64,000 nt of DNA from Burkholderia vietnamiensis LMG 10929 (GTDB lineage: Bacteria; Pseudomonadota; Gammaproteobacteria; Burkholderiales; Burkholderiaceae), in assembly GCF_000959445.1 (NCBI RefSeq), contig NZ_CP009631.1:3100001-3164000 (forward strand). Direction: 5' to 3'. A program made the position numbers and the translations under genes. Positions 39,234 through 50,223 of the stretch are shown piece by piece. Every line of letters starts with the position of its first letter. Positions within the stretch are counted from its first letter, which is position 1. Under the pieces are notes generated by a model that saw nothing but the letters and a program-made list of their open reading frames with translations, made no database searches and was not told where the DNA came from.

Positions 39234-39581
39234 CTACTTCTGTGGGGTGCGGGCGGCCGCGGCGGCCGGCTTCGGTGCTGCCGGCTTGCCGGCAGCAGCC
39301 GTGCCCGCAACGGCCGCGCCTGCCGCGCCGATGGTCAAGCCCTCCTGTTGAAGACGCTCGACCGTATGGCCGCCCATTCCCTTCACGCGCGATGCGAGGT
39401 CGTCCGCGCTCTTGAACGGGCCACGTGCGCTGCGTTCGTCCAGAATCGCCTTGGCCCGCGCCGGGCCGATTCCCCTGATGCCGACGAGCGCGCTTTCGTT
39501 CGCGGTGTTGACGTCGACGGCCGCCCAGGCCGACGCGATCACGCCGGACAGCGCCGCGGCGGCCAACCATTTCCTGATCAT
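39234..39581 (-). CDS. exported ComEA-like helix-hairpin-helix protein
   Basis: 115 residues from the ATG at 39581. The signal peptide ends at about residue 20 (AWA-AVDVN). The mature part opens with VDVNTANESALVGIRGIGPA, a typical ComEA HhH repeat, and a second motif SRVKGMGGHTVERLQQEG follows. A Pro/Ala/Lys-rich tail ends it. Such proteins bind double-stranded DNA in the periplasm during uptake. No other competence gene is nearby. Confidence 0.88.
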   Translation of the reverse strand: MIRKWLAAAALSGVIASAWAAVDVNTANESALVGIRGIGPARAKAILDERSARGPFKSADDLASRVKGMGGHTVERLQQEGLTIGAAGAAVAGTAAAGKPAAPKPAAAAARTPQK

Positions 39582-39654
39582 GTGCTGGATCTCCGATGAA
39601 AGCGGCCGGCGGCTGCCGACCGTGAGACCCAGTCTAGCGATGCGACGCGCGCGC

Positions 39655-40647
39655 TTAAACCTGGCCGGACAGCCAACGCACGTAGCGATCGACACCTTCC
39701 TGCACCGTCAGGAACGGCGCGTCGTAGCCGGCCGCGCGCAGCTTCGTCTGGTCGGCCTGCGTGAAGCACTGGTACTTGCCGCGCAGCGCATCGGGGAACG
39801 CCACGTATTCGATCAAGCCCTGCTCGACCTGCTGCGCGAGCGTGAGCGGCGGCAGGTTGTCGAGCGCACGCAGCGTATTGACGACCGTCGACGCGATGTC
39901 GTTGAACGGCTGCGCGCGGCCCGTGCCGAGATTGAAGATGCCCGACTTCTCCGGATGATCGAAGAAGAACAGGTTGACCTTCGCGACGTCTTCCACCGAC
40001 ACGAAGTCGCGCGTCTGCTCGCCCGGCGCGTAACCGTTGTACTCGCCGAACAGCTTGACCTTGCCTTCCGCGCGGAACTGGTTGAAGTTGTGGAACGCCA
40101 CCGACGCCATGCGCCCCTTGTGCGTCTCGCGCGGACCGTACACGTTGAAGTAGCGGAACCCGGCGATCTGGCTCCTGGCGCTCGGCAGCACGCGGCGGAT
40201 CACCTGGTCGAACAGGAACTTCGAGTAGCCGTACACGTTCAGCGGCGCCTCGACCTCGCGCTCTTCGACGAAGCGCGTCGAGCCGCCGTAGATCGCCGCC
40301 GACGACGCGTACAGGAACTGCGCGCCCTGCGCGAGGCACGCATCGAGCACCGCGCGGCTGTAGCGGAAGTTGTTGTCCATCATGTAGCGGCCGTCGGTTT
40401 CCATCGTGTCCGAACAGGCGCCTTCGTGGAACACCGCGCGCACCTTGCCGAAATCGCCGCGCGCGAAGCGTTCGACGAATTCGGTCTTGTCGAGATAGTC
40501 GTCGATCTCGCAATCGACGAGGTTACGGAACTTGTCCGCGCGCGTCAGATTGTCGACCGCGATGATGCGCGACTCGCCGCGCTCGTTGAGCGCCTTGACG
40601 ATGTTCGCGCCGATGAAACCGGCTGCACCGGTGACGATGAGGGTCAT
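39655..40647 (-). CDS. hldD: ADP-L-glycero-D-manno-heptose-6-epimerase
   Basis: 330 residues from the ATG at 40647; the ATG two codons earlier would leave no space after its AGG ribosome site, so the second is preferred. Short-chain dehydrogenase features are clear: GAAGFIG near the N-terminus and YGYSK (YxxxK) near residue 140. HldD converts ADP-D,D-heptose to the L,D form used in the lipopolysaccharide core. It is followed by the ComEA-like gene and preceded by hldA. Confidence 0.96.
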   Translation of the reverse strand: MTLIVTGAAGFIGANIVKALNERGESRIIAVDNLTRADKFRNLVDCEIDDYLDKTEFVERFARGDFGKVRAVFHEGACSDTMETDGRYMMDNNFRYSRAVLDACLAQGAQFLYASSAAIYGGSTRFVEEREVEAPLNVYGYSKFLFDQVIRRVLPSARSQIAGFRYFNVYGPRETHKGRMASVAFHNFNQFRAEGKVKLFGEYNGYAPGEQTRDFVSVEDVAKVNLFFFDHPEKSGIFNLGTGRAQPFNDIASTVVNTLRALDNLPPLTLAQQVEQGLIEYVAFPDALRGKYQCFTQADQTKLRAAGYDAPFLTVQEGVDRYVRWLSGQV

Positions 40648-40710
40648 GGTCATCCTGCCTGAAAAATGACGAGACGATCGCGCGGCGCTCGGTCGGGCCG
40701 CGGCGATCGC

Positions 40711-41661
40711 TCAATGAAACAGTTCGTCGTAGTCGACGGTGGCCGTGCCGAGCTTGCCGACCACGATCCCCGCCGCGCGGTTCGCGAGCACCACGGCGTC
40801 GACGAGCGGCACGCCGGCGCCGAGCATCGTCGCGACCGTCGCGATCACGGTGTCGCCCGCACCCGATACGTCGTACACCTCGCGCGCGAGCGCCGGCGCA
40901 TGCAGCTCGCCCGCCGCCGAGAAGAGCGTCATCCCCTCCTCGGAACGCGTGAGCAGCAGCGCGTCGATGTCGAGCTCCGCGCGCAGCTTCGCGACCCGCT
41001 CGCGCAGATCGTCCTCCGACTTCCAGTGCCCGATCACTTCGCGCAGCTCCGCGCGATTCGGCGTGATCAGCGATGCGCCGCGATAGCGCGCCCAGTCGTC
41101 GCCCTTCGGATCGACGAGCACCGGTTTGCCGCCCGCGCGCGCGCGCTCGATCATCGTCGTCACGTGAGTCAGACCGCCCTTCGCGTAGTCCGACATCAGC
41201 ACGACGTTGTGCTGCGGCAGCAACGTGTCGAAATGGGCGAGGCCCGCGAGCAGCACTTCGTGCGTCGGCGTCGCCTCGAAGTCGACGCGCAGCAGCTGCT
41301 GCTGGCGTGCCAGCACGCGCAGCTTGATGGTCGTCGGCAGCGCCGCGTCGCGTTCGAGATGCGGCGTGACGCCGCTGCTGGCCAGCAGTTCGACGATCCG
41401 CTCGCCCGGTTCGTCGCAGCCGACCACGCACAGCAGCCCCGCCTGCGCGCCGAGCGTCACGACGTTGCGCGCGACGTTGGCCGCGCCGCCGAGCCGCTCT
41501 TCCTGACGCTGCACGTGCACGACGGGCACCGGCGCTTCCGGCGAAATGCGGTCGACGTTGCCGAACCAGTAGCGGTCGAGCATCACGTCGCCGACGACGA
41601 GCACGCGCGACTTCGCCAGCTGCGCGCGCGGGACCGGCACCACTTCGCGAAGAGAACTCAT
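40711..41661 (-). CDS. hldA: heptose-7-phosphate kinase (separate HldE N-domain)
   Basis: 316 residues from the ATG at 41661, eight bases after the ugd stop; longer in-frame starts lie inside ugd. A PfkB sugar kinase: GDVMLDRYWFGNVDRISPEA near 22-41, GGAANVARNV near 55-64, and the ATP/base region VSGAGDTVIA near 262-271. It phosphorylates heptose 7-phosphate at C1. The adenylyltransferase half of E. coli HldE is absent, as is normal in Burkholderia, where it is a separate gene elsewhere. Confidence 0.93.
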   Translation of the reverse strand: MSSLREVVPVPRAQLAKSRVLVVGDVMLDRYWFGNVDRISPEAPVPVVHVQRQEERLGGAANVARNVVTLGAQAGLLCVVGCDEPGERIVELLASSGVTPHLERDAALPTTIKLRVLARQQQLLRVDFEATPTHEVLLAGLAHFDTLLPQHNVVLMSDYAKGGLTHVTTMIERARAGGKPVLVDPKGDDWARYRGASLITPNRAELREVIGHWKSEDDLRERVAKLRAELDIDALLLTRSEEGMTLFSAAGELHAPALAREVYDVSGAGDTVIATVATMLGAGVPLVDAVVLANRAAGIVVGKLGTATVDYDELFH

Positions 41662-41668
41662 CGTGCGC

Positions 41669-43069
41669 TCACCCACGGGAAACGGTTTGGGGATCGACAT
41701 ACGGGCGTCCGATCGCGTAGTAGTCGATGCCGATCTCGGCCATCGCATCCGGCTCGTACAGATTGCGCCCGTCGAAGATCACCGGCGCCTTCAGCTCCGC
41801 TTTCAGGCGCGTGAAATCCGGGCTGCGGAATTCCTTCCACTCGGTGACGATCACGAGCGCATCCGCGCCGGCGACCGCCGCATCCTGCGTATCGACGAAG
41901 TGCAGACGCGCGAGCGCGTCGGCGCCTGCTTCGAAATCGAGCGCGAACACGCGGCGCGCCTCGTCGATCGCGACCGGGTCATACGCGCGCACGGTCGCGC
42001 CGCGCGCGAGCAGCGCGGCGATGAGCCGGCGGCTCGGCGCCTCGCGCATGTCGTCGGTATTCGGCTTGAACGCGAGGCCCCACACCGCGAACGTGCGGCC
42101 GCTCAGATCCGCGCCGAAGCGCTGTTCGATCTTGCCGATCAGCACGTCCTTCTGCGCCGAGTTGGCCGCCTCGACGGCCTCCAGGATGCGCAGCGGCTGG
42201 CCGTTCTCGCCGGCCGTGCGGATCAGCGCCTGCACGTCCTTCGGGAAGCACGAGCCGCCATAGCCGACGCCTGCATACAGGAAGTGATAGCCGATCCGCG
42301 GATCGGAGCCGATCCCGCGCCGCACCGCTTCGATGTCGGCGCCGACCTTGTCGGCCAGATTCGACATCTCGTTCATGAACGAGATGCGCGTCGCGAGCAT
42401 CGCGTTCGCCGCGTACTTCGCGAATTCGGCCGAGCGCACGTCCATGTAGATCGTGCGCTCGTGATTGCGGTTGAACGGCGCGTAGAGCTTCTTCATCTTC
42501 TCGCGCGCCACGCTTCCCGTCTCGTCGTGGTCGACGCCGATGATGATCCGGTCCGGCCGCATGAAATCTTCGACGGCCGCGCCTTCCTTCAGGAATTCCG
42601 GATTGGAGACGACCGAGAAGCGATGCGCGACGCTGCCGCCGAGCCCGCGGGCCGCGAGCGCGTCGTCGACCACCGCGCGCACGCGCTGCGCGGTGCCGAC
42701 CGGCACCGTCGACTTGTCGACGATCACCTTGAAGCCCGTCATGTGGCGGCCGATGTTGCGCGCGGCCTCGAGCACGTATTGCAGGTCGGCCGAGCCGTCC
42801 TCGTCGGGCGGCGTGCCGACCGCGATGAACTGGATCTCGCCGTGGGCGACACTCGCCTCGATGTCGGTCGAGAAACGCAGCCGCCCTGCCGCGCGATTGC
42901 GCGCGATGATGTCGAGCAGGCCCGGTTCGTGAATCGGCATCCCGCCGTTGTTCAGGATCTCGATCTTGCGCGGATCGACATCGAGACAGAAGACGTCGTG
43001 GCCGATCTCCGCGAGACAGGAACCCGTGACAAGACCGACATAGCCGGTGCCGATGATGGTGATTTTCAT
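41669..43069 (-). CDS. ugd: UDP-glucose 6-dehydrogenase
   Basis: 466 residues from the ATG at 43069. The NAD site is [20 protein letters not shown] (1-20), and the catalytic Cys lies in [17 protein letters not shown] near residue 260. Makes UDP-glucuronate, precursor for Ara4N modification of lipid A (essential in Burkholderia) and for capsules. The gene lies between lapB and hldA on the same strand, eight bases from hldA, giving an envelope-polysaccharide group. Confidence 0.96.
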   Translation of the reverse strand: MKITIIGTGYVGLVTGSCLAEIGHDVFCLDVDPRKIEILNNGGMPIHEPGLLDIIARNRAAGRLRFSTDIEASVAHGEIQFIAVGTPPDEDGSADLQYVLEAARNIGRHMTGFKVIVDKSTVPVGTAQRVRAVVDDALAARGLGGSVAHRFSVVSNPEFLKEGAAVEDFMRPDRIIIGVDHDETGSVAREKMKKLYAPFNRNHERTIYMDVRSAEFAKYAANAMLATRISFMNEMSNLADKVGADIEAVRRGIGSDPRIGYHFLYAGVGYGGSCFPKDVQALIRTAGENGQPLRILEAVEAANSAQKDVLIGKIEQRFGADLSGRTFAVWGLAFKPNTDDMREAPSRRLIAALLARGATVRAYDPVAIDEARRVFALDFEAGADALARLHFVDTQDAAVAGADALVIVTEWKEFRSPDFTRLKAELKAPVIFDGRNLYEPDAMAEIGIDYYAIGRPYVDPQTVSRG

Positions 43070-43158
43070 AGATGTTCCGGTACGTCCCGGTAATTGACTA
43101 ACTTGGCCGCCCGGCCGAAGCCGGCGGCAACCGCCACGCGTCGCGCCGCTCGCCGGGA

Positions 43159-44331
43159 TCAGCCCGGCATCGCAGGTTCGACGCGCCGCGGCGCATAGGT
43201 TTCCCAGCCGCTGCAACCGGGGCACTGCCAGTAGAAGAGCCGTGCCCGGAAACCGCAATTCTGGCACGTATAGCGCGGCAGATTCTTGGTGCGCTGCCGG
43301 ATCAGCGCGCGCATCATTTCAAGCTCCTTACGGCGCGGCTCGTCGGCCGCGGCGATCTGCGCATCCAGCAGGTGCAGCATGCCCGACAGGTTCGGCGACT
43401 TCTCCATCTGCGCGCGCGCGAGTGCGTGCGCAGCGTCCTGGCCGCGCATGCCCGCGATGTGCTGATACGCGATGTCGAGCAGATCGTTCGACGGATAGCG
43501 ATCGACATAGCCCATCAGCAGCTCCGCGCCGTCGACCGGCTTGCCGAGCGCGATGTACGCCTTCATCAGTTTGTCGGCGACGAGCGGCAGGTAGGCGGGG
43601 TTCTGCGTTTCGACGCGCTTCCAGTGACCGATCGCGGCGGCGGGATCGCCGGCCGCTTCGGCCGCGTCGCCCGACAGGATCGTCGCGCGCACGTTCTGCG
43701 GGTTCGCCGCGAGCGCGAGCTTCAACTGCTCGGCCGCCGCCGCGGTGTTCTTGCGCTGCAGCGCATCCTGCGCGATTTCGCAGTGGAACTGCGCGATTTC
43801 GATGCCGAGCGGCTTGTCGCTCATCGACTCGATGCGTCGCGCGGTGTCGATCGACTTGTTCCAGTCCTTTTCGATCTCGTAGATCGTCAGCAACGCCCGC
43901 TGCGCACCGAGCGCGTAGTCGCCGTCGGCGAGGCGGTGGAACGCCTCCTCCGCCCGGTCGAGCAGGCCGGCCTTCAGGAAGTCCTGGCCGAGCTCGTACA
44001 GCGCGTGGTCGCGCTCGTTCACCGGCAGGTCCGTGCGGCTCAGCAGGTTCTGGTGGACGCGGATCGCGCGGTCCGTCTCGCCGCGGCGGCGAAACAGGTT
44101 GCCGAGCGCGAAGTGCAGCTCGACCGTCTCGGGGTCGAGCTTGGCGACCTCGATGAACGCGTCGATCGCCTTGTCCGGTTGTTCGTTCAACAGAAAATTC
44201 AGGCCGCGAAAATACGAGCGCGGCAGGTTGGCGCTCTCCGACAGGAGATTCTTCAGGTCATAGCGTGACGCCGCCCATCCGAGCGCGAACGCGACAGGAA
44301 TCGCGAGCAACCACCAGAAATCCAGATCCAT
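43159..44331 (-). CDS. lapB: lipopolysaccharide assembly protein B
   Basis: 390 residues. One N-terminal membrane helix ([16 protein letters not shown]) is followed by TPR repeats through about residue 340 and a C-terminal rubredoxin-like metal site ([11 protein letters not shown] then [10 protein letters not shown]). LapB with FtsH controls LpxC turnover and so LPS supply. Directly downstream of lapA, 53 bases apart. Confidence 0.95.
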   Translation of the reverse strand: MDLDFWWLLAIPVAFALGWAASRYDLKNLLSESANLPRSYFRGLNFLLNEQPDKAIDAFIEVAKLDPETVELHFALGNLFRRRGETDRAIRVHQNLLSRTDLPVNERDHALYELGQDFLKAGLLDRAEEAFHRLADGDYALGAQRALLTIYEIEKDWNKSIDTARRIESMSDKPLGIEIAQFHCEIAQDALQRKNTAAAAEQLKLALAANPQNVRATILSGDAAEAAGDPAAAIGHWKRVETQNPAYLPLVADKLMKAYIALGKPVDGAELLMGYVDRYPSNDLLDIAYQHIAGMRGQDAAHALARAQMEKSPNLSGMLHLLDAQIAAADEPRRKELEMMRALIRQRTKNLPRYTCQNCGFRARLFYWQCPGCSGWETYAPRRVEPAMPG

Positions 44332-44384
44332 GCGAGATATCGAAGCAGAGACGAAAACCGCGCAAAATTCGCGCGGCGTCGGTG

Positions 44385-44678
44385 TTAAATGACGGGCGGC
44401 ATCGGCGGCTGGTCGACGACCGCCGGGGTTTCACGCGCGGCGCGCAGATCCCGCTTGAGACGTCCGTTCTCCAGACGCAGCCGGAAGATCGACGGCAGCG
44501 CAGACAGCAGACCGGCCAGCAGACCGACGACGAAGAACGCGAGACCGATCAGGATCAGCGGCGCCTGCCACGCGTAGCCGGCAACGAAATTCAGCGTCGC
44601 GGTTTGCGTATTGGCCAGCGCGAGCACCAGCAGCAGCACGAACACCAATACCCGGATCAGCCAGACGATAAACTTCAT
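44385..44678 (-). CDS. lapA: LapA-domain inner-membrane protein
   Basis: 97 residues with two membrane helices (residues about 3-20 and 40-62) and a charged C-terminal coiled segment (RLRLENGRLKRDLRAARE), the LapA/YciS architecture. It is normally the partner of LapB in LPS assembly, and lapB follows at once here. Ends with a Pro-rich tail, PPMPPV. Confidence 0.92.
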   Translation of the reverse strand: MKFIVWLIRVLVFVLLLVLALANTQTATLNFVAGYAWQAPLILIGLAFFVVGLLAGLLSALPSIFRLRLENGRLKRDLRAARETPAVVDQPPMPPVI

Positions 44679-44818
44679 GTAGCCCTCTCTTTGTTGAGGT
44701 TTGCCGCGGCGCGCGACTCCCCTTCGCGTCGCCGAATCGACCCGTATTGTAAAGGATGCGTTTCGGCGTCAGCGCAGATCGTTCGGAGTGCGTCGTCCTG
44801 CCGCCGCCGGAAATGAAA

Positions 44819-44841
44819 AAAGCGCCCGCTAGGGGCGCTTT
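44819..44841 (-). terminator. terminator after ihfB
   Basis: 9-bp stem AAAGCGCCC / GGGCGCTTT with GCTAG loop, followed on the minus strand by further T's (TTTTTCATTT). It lies 46 bases after ihfB and separates it from lapA, so lapA probably has its own promoter near 44690-44760. Confidence 0.85.
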
Positions 44842-44886
44842 CTTTTCAGCCTTCGCCGGACAGGTTCCGGGCAAACCGCACGACGC

Positions 44887-45210
44887 TCAACGCTCGTCGT
44901 CCGGATCGTCAGCTTTCAGCGGCTCACCGGCGCGACCGTCGACGCGCTCACGCAATTCCTTGCCGGGCTTGAAGTGCGGCACGAACTTCTCGGGCACCTG
45001 CACTTTCTCCCCCGACTTCGGGTTGCGTCCGACGCGCGCCGGGCGACGGTTGAGGCCGAAGCTGCCGAAACCGCGAATTTCGATGCGATGCCCTTTCGAC
45101 AGAGCGTCGGACATCGCATCGAGCATCGTTTTCACCGCGAAATCCGCATCCTTGAGGACAAGTTGCGGAAATCGCAGTGCCAGCTGTGCGACCAACTCGG
45201 ATTTGGTCAT
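44887..45210 (-). CDS. ihfB: integration host factor beta subunit
   Basis: 107 residues, a little longer than E. coli IHF-beta by a C-terminal acidic tail ([10 protein letters not shown]). The HU/IHF fold is clear: [40 protein letters not shown] and the DNA-intercalating arm [18 protein letters not shown] bends DNA, including at sigma-54 promoters. Follows rpsA, the classical order. Confidence 0.97.
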   Translation of the reverse strand: MTKSELVAQLALRFPQLVLKDADFAVKTMLDAMSDALSKGHRIEIRGFGSFGLNRRPARVGRNPKSGEKVQVPEKFVPHFKPGKELRERVDGRAGEPLKADDPDDER

Positions 45211-45232
45211 ACTTCAGCAGACCTCGCGAGGC

Positions 45233-46945
45233 TTACTGGTTCTGGCCGTCGAGCTTCGCCTTCAGCAGCGCGCCGAGGTTGGTCGTACCGGTCGCAGCAG
45301 CGCTCGAGTCCGACTGCAGGCCGCGGATCGCTTCCTGTTGTTCAGCCGAGTCCTTCGCCTTGATCGACAGGTTGATGCCGCGCGACTTGCGATCGATGTT
45401 GATCACCATCGCGTTGACCTTGTCGCCTTCCTTCAGCACGTTGCGTGCGTCTTCGACGCGATCCTGCGAGATTTCCGAAGCGCGCAGGTAGCCTTCGATG
45501 TCGCCCGTCAGCGTGATCACGGCGCCCTTCGCATCGACCGACTTCACCACGCCGTCGACGATCGAACCCTTGTCGTTCATTGCAACGTAGTTGCTGAACG
45601 GGTCGCCTTCGAGCTGCTTGATGCCGAGCGAAATACGCTCCTTCTCGACGTCGATACCGAGCACGATCGCTTCGACTTCGTCGCCCTTCTTGTACTTGCG
45701 AACGGCTTCTTCGCCGGCTTCGCTCCACGACAGGTCCGACAGGTGGACCAGGCCGTCGATGCCGCCCGGCAAACCGATGAACACGCCGAAGTCGGTGATC
45801 GACTTGATTGCGCCCGTGATCTTGTCGCCCTTCTTGAAGTTGCGGCTGAAGTCATCCCACGGATTCGGCTTGCACTGCTTCATGCCGAGGCTGATACGAC
45901 GACGGTCTTCGTCGATCTCGAGGACCATGACTTCGACTTCGTCGCCCAGCTGGACAACCTTCGACGGTGCGACGTTCTTGTTGGTCCAGTCCATTTCCGA
46001 CACGTGGACCAGGCCTTCGATGCCCGATTCCACTTCGACGAATGCGCCGTAGTCGGTGATGTTCGTGACCTTGCCGAACAGGCGCGTGCCCGACGGGTAA
46101 CGGCGCGAGATGCCTTCCCACGGATCGTCGCCCAGTTGCTTGATGCCCAGCGAGACGCGGTTCTTCTCTTGGTCGAACTTGAGGATCTTCGCGGTGACTT
46201 CCTGGCCAACCGACAGGACTTCGCTCGGGTGACGCACGCGACGCCATGCGATGTCGGTGATGTGCAGCAGGCCGTCGATGCCGCCGAGGTCGACGAACGC
46301 GCCGTAGTCGGTGATGTTCTTGACCACGCCGTTGACGATCGCGCCTTCCTTCAGCGTCTCGAGCAGCTTCGCGCGCTCTTCGCCTTGCGTTGCCTCGATC
46401 ACGGCACGACGCGACAGCACGACGTTGTTACGCTTGCGATCGAGCTTGATCACGCGGAACTCGAGCGTCTTGCCTTCGTACGGGGTCGTGTCCTTGACCG
46501 GACGCGTATCGACCAGCGAACCCGGCAGGAACGCGCGGATGCCGTTGACCATCACGGTCATGCCGCCCTTCACCTTGCCGGTGATGGTGCCGGTGACGAG
46601 TTCGTTGTTGTCGAGGGCCTTTTCCAGCGACAGCCACGATGCAAGGCGCTTCGCCTTGTCGCGCGACAGGATCGTGTCGCCGTAGCCGTTTTCGAGTGCG
46701 TCGATCGCGACGGACACGAAATCGCCCGACTGCACCTCAACCTCGCCCTGATCGTTCAGGAATTCCTCGATCGGAATGTAAGCCTCGGACTTCAGGCCTG
46801 CATTGACGACCACGAAGTTGTGGTCGACGCGCACGACTTCGGCGGAAATCACTTCGCCGGCGCGCATGTCTTGGCGGGTCAGCGACTCTTCGAACAGAGC
46901 CGCAAAGGATTCGGTATTCGGGGTGGAGGTTTGCAGGTCGGACAT
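45233..46945 (-). CDS. rpsA: ribosomal protein S1
   Basis: 570 residues from the ATG at 46945, with six S1 RNA-binding repeats; the last four share the pattern D-Y/F-G-x-F-V/I (for example [40 protein letters not shown]). It recruits mRNAs to the 30S subunit. No Shine-Dalgarno is visible ahead of the start (CCGATTTTT-ATG), as in E. coli, where S1 represses its own translation from such a leader. An in-frame ATG at 46963 is less likely. Confidence 0.96.
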   Translation of the reverse strand: MSDLQTSTPNTESFAALFEESLTRQDMRAGEVISAEVVRVDHNFVVVNAGLKSEAYIPIEEFLNDQGEVEVQSGDFVSVAIDALENGYGDTILSRDKAKRLASWLSLEKALDNNELVTGTITGKVKGGMTVMVNGIRAFLPGSLVDTRPVKDTTPYEGKTLEFRVIKLDRKRNNVVLSRRAVIEATQGEERAKLLETLKEGAIVNGVVKNITDYGAFVDLGGIDGLLHITDIAWRRVRHPSEVLSVGQEVTAKILKFDQEKNRVSLGIKQLGDDPWEGISRRYPSGTRLFGKVTNITDYGAFVEVESGIEGLVHVSEMDWTNKNVAPSKVVQLGDEVEVMVLEIDEDRRRISLGMKQCKPNPWDDFSRNFKKGDKITGAIKSITDFGVFIGLPGGIDGLVHLSDLSWSEAGEEAVRKYKKGDEVEAIVLGIDVEKERISLGIKQLEGDPFSNYVAMNDKGSIVDGVVKSVDAKGAVITLTGDIEGYLRASEISQDRVEDARNVLKEGDKVNAMVINIDRKSRGINLSIKAKDSAEQQEAIRGLQSDSSAAATGTTNLGALLKAKLDGQNQ

Positions 46946-47085
46946 AAAAATCGGATTGTGCATGGATCGCTGTGCCACGCCGGCCGGAATGGCAGGCTGA
47001 AAGAGCCAGATCGAAACCATACGGGGTTAAGGGTTTGAAACACGCTGAGCGCTCGCGCGCCCAGCACCTACTGCTGCCCGCCTTT

Positions 47086-47772
47086 TCAGGCCGGCTGGCC
47101 GAGCGCCCGGTACCACTGCAGCACCTGATCGACCGCTTGATCGACCGAAAGCGCCGACGTATCGAGCAGCTTGGCATCTGCCGCGGGCTTCAGCGGCGCG
47201 GCCGCGCGATTGCTGTCACGCGCGTCACGCTCACGCAAATCCCGGAGCAAGTCATCTATATTAGCAGAAAATCCTTTTTGCATCAATTGCTTATGCCGCC
47301 TCGCCGCGCGAGCCTCGGCGCTGGCCGTCAGAAACACCTTGAGCACGGCGTCCGGGAAGATCACGGTGCCCATGTCGCGGCCGTCCGCAACCAGGCCCGG
47401 CGTCTTGCGGAAGGCCCGCTGGCGCGCCACCAGCGCCACGCGCACCGGCCCGTGCACGGCGATCGCCGACGCGCGGTTGCCGACCGCCTCCGCGCGGATG
47501 TCGTTCGACACATCGACGCCGTCGAGCTGCGCGCAGCCCTCGCGAAACGTGATGTGGAGGTCGTCGATCAGCTTCACGAGCGCGTCGATGTCCTGCGCGT
47601 CGATCCCGTAGCGCACGCTCGCGAGCGCAGCGAGCCGGTACAGCGCGCCGCTGTCGAGCAGGTGAAAGCCGAGGTGCGCGGCGACGAGCGCCGCGACGGT
47701 GCCCTTGCCGGAAGCGGTCGGGCCGTCGATCGTGATGACGGGGGTCGGGTGAAAGGGTCGGGTCGATTTCAT
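47086..47772 (-). CDS. cmk: cytidylate kinase
   Basis: 228 residues. P-loop [20 protein letters not shown] is at about 13-32, with the CMP-binding [13 protein letters not shown] further on. Makes CDP/dCDP from CMP/dCMP. It lies 13 bases after aroA and upstream of rpsA, the usual betaproteobacterial order. Confidence 0.96.
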   Translation of the reverse strand: MKSTRPFHPTPVITIDGPTASGKGTVAALVAAHLGFHLLDSGALYRLAALASVRYGIDAQDIDALVKLIDDLHITFREGCAQLDGVDVSNDIRAEAVGNRASAIAVHGPVRVALVARQRAFRKTPGLVADGRDMGTVIFPDAVLKVFLTASAEARAARRHKQLMQKGFSANIDDLLRDLRERDARDSNRAAAPLKPAADAKLLDTSALSVDQAVDQVLQWYRALGQPA

Positions 47773-47785
47773 CGGGTACGGTCGG

Positions 47786-49090
47786 TCAGGCCTTGGCGAG
47801 CGCGGCGAAGCGGTCGAAATAGTCGGGGAACGTCTTGCCGACGCACTTCGGGTCGTTGATCCGCACGGGCACGCCGCCCAGGCTGACGAGCGAGAAGCAC
47901 ATCGCCATCCGGTGATCGTCGTAGGTGTCGATCGTCGCGTTCGGCGTGAGCCGCTGCGGCGGCGTGACGACCAGATAGTCGGGCCCCTCCTCGACCACCG
48001 CGCCGAGCTTGCGCAATTCGGTCGCCATCGCCGCGATGCGGTCGGTTTCCTTCACGCGCCAGCTCGCGATGTTGCGCAGCGTGCTCGTGCCGCTCGCAAA
48101 GAGCGCCGCGACCGCGATCGTCATCGCGGCGTCCGGAATCAGGTTGAAATCCATGTCGATCGGATCGAGCTTGCCGTGATCGTGGCCGATGCCGCGCACC
48201 TCGATCCAGTCGTCGCCCATCGACACGTTCGCGCCCATCTGCATCAGCGCGTTCGCGAAGCCGACGTCGCCCTGGATGCTCGCCCGGCCGACGCCCTCGA
48301 CGCGCAGCGGGCCGCCGCCGAGCGCGCCGGCCGCGAGGAAATACGACGCCGACGACGCGTCGCCCTCGACCATGATGCGCCCCGGCGAGCGGTAACGGAC
48401 CCCGGCCGGCACGACGAAGCGCTGCCAGCCGTCGCGCTCGACGGTCACGCCGAAGCGTTCCATCAGTCGAATGGTGATGTCGATGTACGGCTTCGAGATC
48501 AGTTCGCCGTCGACTTCGACGACGATCTTGCCGTCCTTCGCCTTCACGAGCGGCAAGGTCATCAGTAGCGCGGTCAGGAACTGGCTCGACACGTCGCCGC
48601 GCACGCGGATCGGCGCGTCGACCGTGATCGCCGCCGGCTTGATCCGCAGCGGCGGAAAGCCTTCGTTCTGTTCGTAATCGATCTGCGCGCCGATTTGCCG
48701 CAGGCCGTCGACGAGATCGCCGATCGGCCGCTCGTGCATGCGCGGCACGCCGTGCACGCGGTAGTCGCCGCCGTTGACCGCAAGCGCCGCCGTCAGCGGG
48801 CGCACCGCGGTGCCGGCGTTGCCGAGGAACAGATCGGCCGTCCTCGCGGTGAACGCGCCGCGCGTGCCGGCGACGACGCAGGTGTCGGCGTCGCGCGTGA
48901 GACGCACGCCCAGCTTGCCGAGCGCGTCGAGCATCACGCGCGTGTCGTCGGAATCGAGCAGGTTCGTGATCGTCGTTTCGCCTTCGGCGAGCGCCGCGAG
49001 CAACAGCACGCGGTTCGAAATGCTCTTGGAGCCGGGAAGTCGCACGGTGCCGGAGGCACTGGAGTACGGGCCGAGATCGAGATAGTCCAT
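47786..49090 (-). CDS. aroA: 3-phosphoshikimate 1-carboxyvinyltransferase (EPSP synthase)
   Basis: 434 residues from the ATG at 49090. Signature sequences are [20 protein letters not shown] (19-38) and [15 protein letters not shown] near 93-107, the class I (glyphosate-sensitive type) pattern. The C-terminal motif [12 protein letters not shown] is intact. It joins shikimate-3-phosphate and PEP in the chorismate pathway. Thirteen bases separate it from tyrA, so it belongs to the same transcript as tyrA and cmk. Confidence 0.97.
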   Translation of the reverse strand: MDYLDLGPYSSASGTVRLPGSKSISNRVLLLAALAEGETTITNLLDSDDTRVMLDALGKLGVRLTRDADTCVVAGTRGAFTARTADLFLGNAGTAVRPLTAALAVNGGDYRVHGVPRMHERPIGDLVDGLRQIGAQIDYEQNEGFPPLRIKPAAITVDAPIRVRGDVSSQFLTALLMTLPLVKAKDGKIVVEVDGELISKPYIDITIRLMERFGVTVERDGWQRFVVPAGVRYRSPGRIMVEGDASSASYFLAAGALGGGPLRVEGVGRASIQGDVGFANALMQMGANVSMGDDWIEVRGIGHDHGKLDPIDMDFNLIPDAAMTIAVAALFASGTSTLRNIASWRVKETDRIAAMATELRKLGAVVEEGPDYLVVTPPQRLTPNATIDTYDDHRMAMCFSLVSLGGVPVRINDPKCVGKTFPDYFDRFAALAKA

Positions 49091-49103
49091 GTGAATCGTC
49101 CTG

Positions 49104-50030
49104 TTATTTCTTGACCGGTTCTGCAGCGGGCTGCGCGCCGCGCTCCTGCCACGCCTTGCGCGCGGCGCGCGAGCGCGTGAATACGGCCTCGAGCGCGGCG
49201 CCGTCGCCGGCGTCGATCGCCGCGCGCAGCCGTGCGAGCACGCGCGTGTAGCCGTCGAGTTCGTCGAGCAGCGCCGCGCGGTTGGCGACGCACACGTCGC
49301 GCCACATTTCGGGGCTCGACGCCGCGATCCGCGTGAAGTCGCGGAAGCCGCCGGCCGCATATGAGAATTTCAGCTCCGCATCGGCCTCGCCGAGGATCTG
49401 CTCGACGAGCGCGAACGACAGCACGTGCGGCAAATGGCTGATCGAGGCGAATACGCGATCGTGCTGGGCCGCGCTCATCGTGCGCACGTCGGCGCCGGTC
49501 GCCTGCCACATCGCGTCGATCCGCGCGACGGTCTCGGGCGCGTTCTCCGCGAGCGGGCACAGCACGACGTTGCGGCCGACGTACAGGTCCGGCAACGCGG
49601 CTTCGACACCGCTCGACTCGCGGCCGGCGATCGGATGGCCCGGCACGAACCGGGCGATCCGATCACCGAGCGCCGCGCGCGCGGCCGCGACGACGTCGGA
49701 CTTGGTGCTGCCCGCATCGGTGACGATCGTCGCGGCGTCCAGCCACGGCGCGATGCGCGCGAGCAACGGCTCCGTCTGCGCGACCGGCGCGGCGAGCAGC
49801 ACCAGATCGGCGCCGGCCAGCGCGTCGCGCAGTTGCGCGTCGTCGTCGAGCGCCGCCGCGCGGTCGATCACGCCGAGCGCCAGCGCGCGCTCGACCGACG
49901 CACGCGACCGGCCCACGCCGACGATCTCGCCCGCCCCGCCCGAGGCACGCTCGCGCAACGCGCGCGCCAGCGATCCGCCGATCAGGCCGACGCCGAAAAT
50001 GACCAGTTTGTTGAATGCAAAGCCTGACAC
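49104..50030 (-). CDS. tyrA: prephenate dehydrogenase
   Basis: 308 residues if the GTG at 50030 is the start ([13 protein letters not shown]); a TTG at 50042 would add four residues, and neither has a good ribosome site. The NAD motif [15 protein letters not shown] opens the protein, and the prephenate-site His lies in [14 protein letters not shown] near 131-144. TyrA oxidatively decarboxylates prephenate toward tyrosine. No mutase domain is fused. Confidence 0.93.
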   Translation of the reverse strand: MSGFAFNKLVIFGVGLIGGSLARALRERASGGAGEIVGVGRSRASVERALALGVIDRAAALDDDAQLRDALAGADLVLLAAPVAQTEPLLARIAPWLDAATIVTDAGSTKSDVVAAARAALGDRIARFVPGHPIAGRESSGVEAALPDLYVGRNVVLCPLAENAPETVARIDAMWQATGADVRTMSAAQHDRVFASISHLPHVLSFALVEQILGEADAELKFSYAAGGFRDFTRIAASSPEMWRDVCVANRAALLDELDGYTRVLARLRAAIDAGDGAALEAVFTRSRAARKAWQERGAQPAAEPVKK

Positions 50031-50223
50031 GACATGAGCCAAGTGACGCGCGCGGAACGATGCCCGCGCACGGAAGTCCAGATCCCGGGCACCGGGCGCA
50101 CACCCGGCGCGACCTGCGCCGGATACCGCCCGAACCCGCCGTCGGCAGCGCGGCCCGGCCGGCGCTGCCCCTTCGCCGCCTCGCCGCGTCGCCCGCGCGA
50201 GGCAGGCGACGGGCCGCCGCGCA

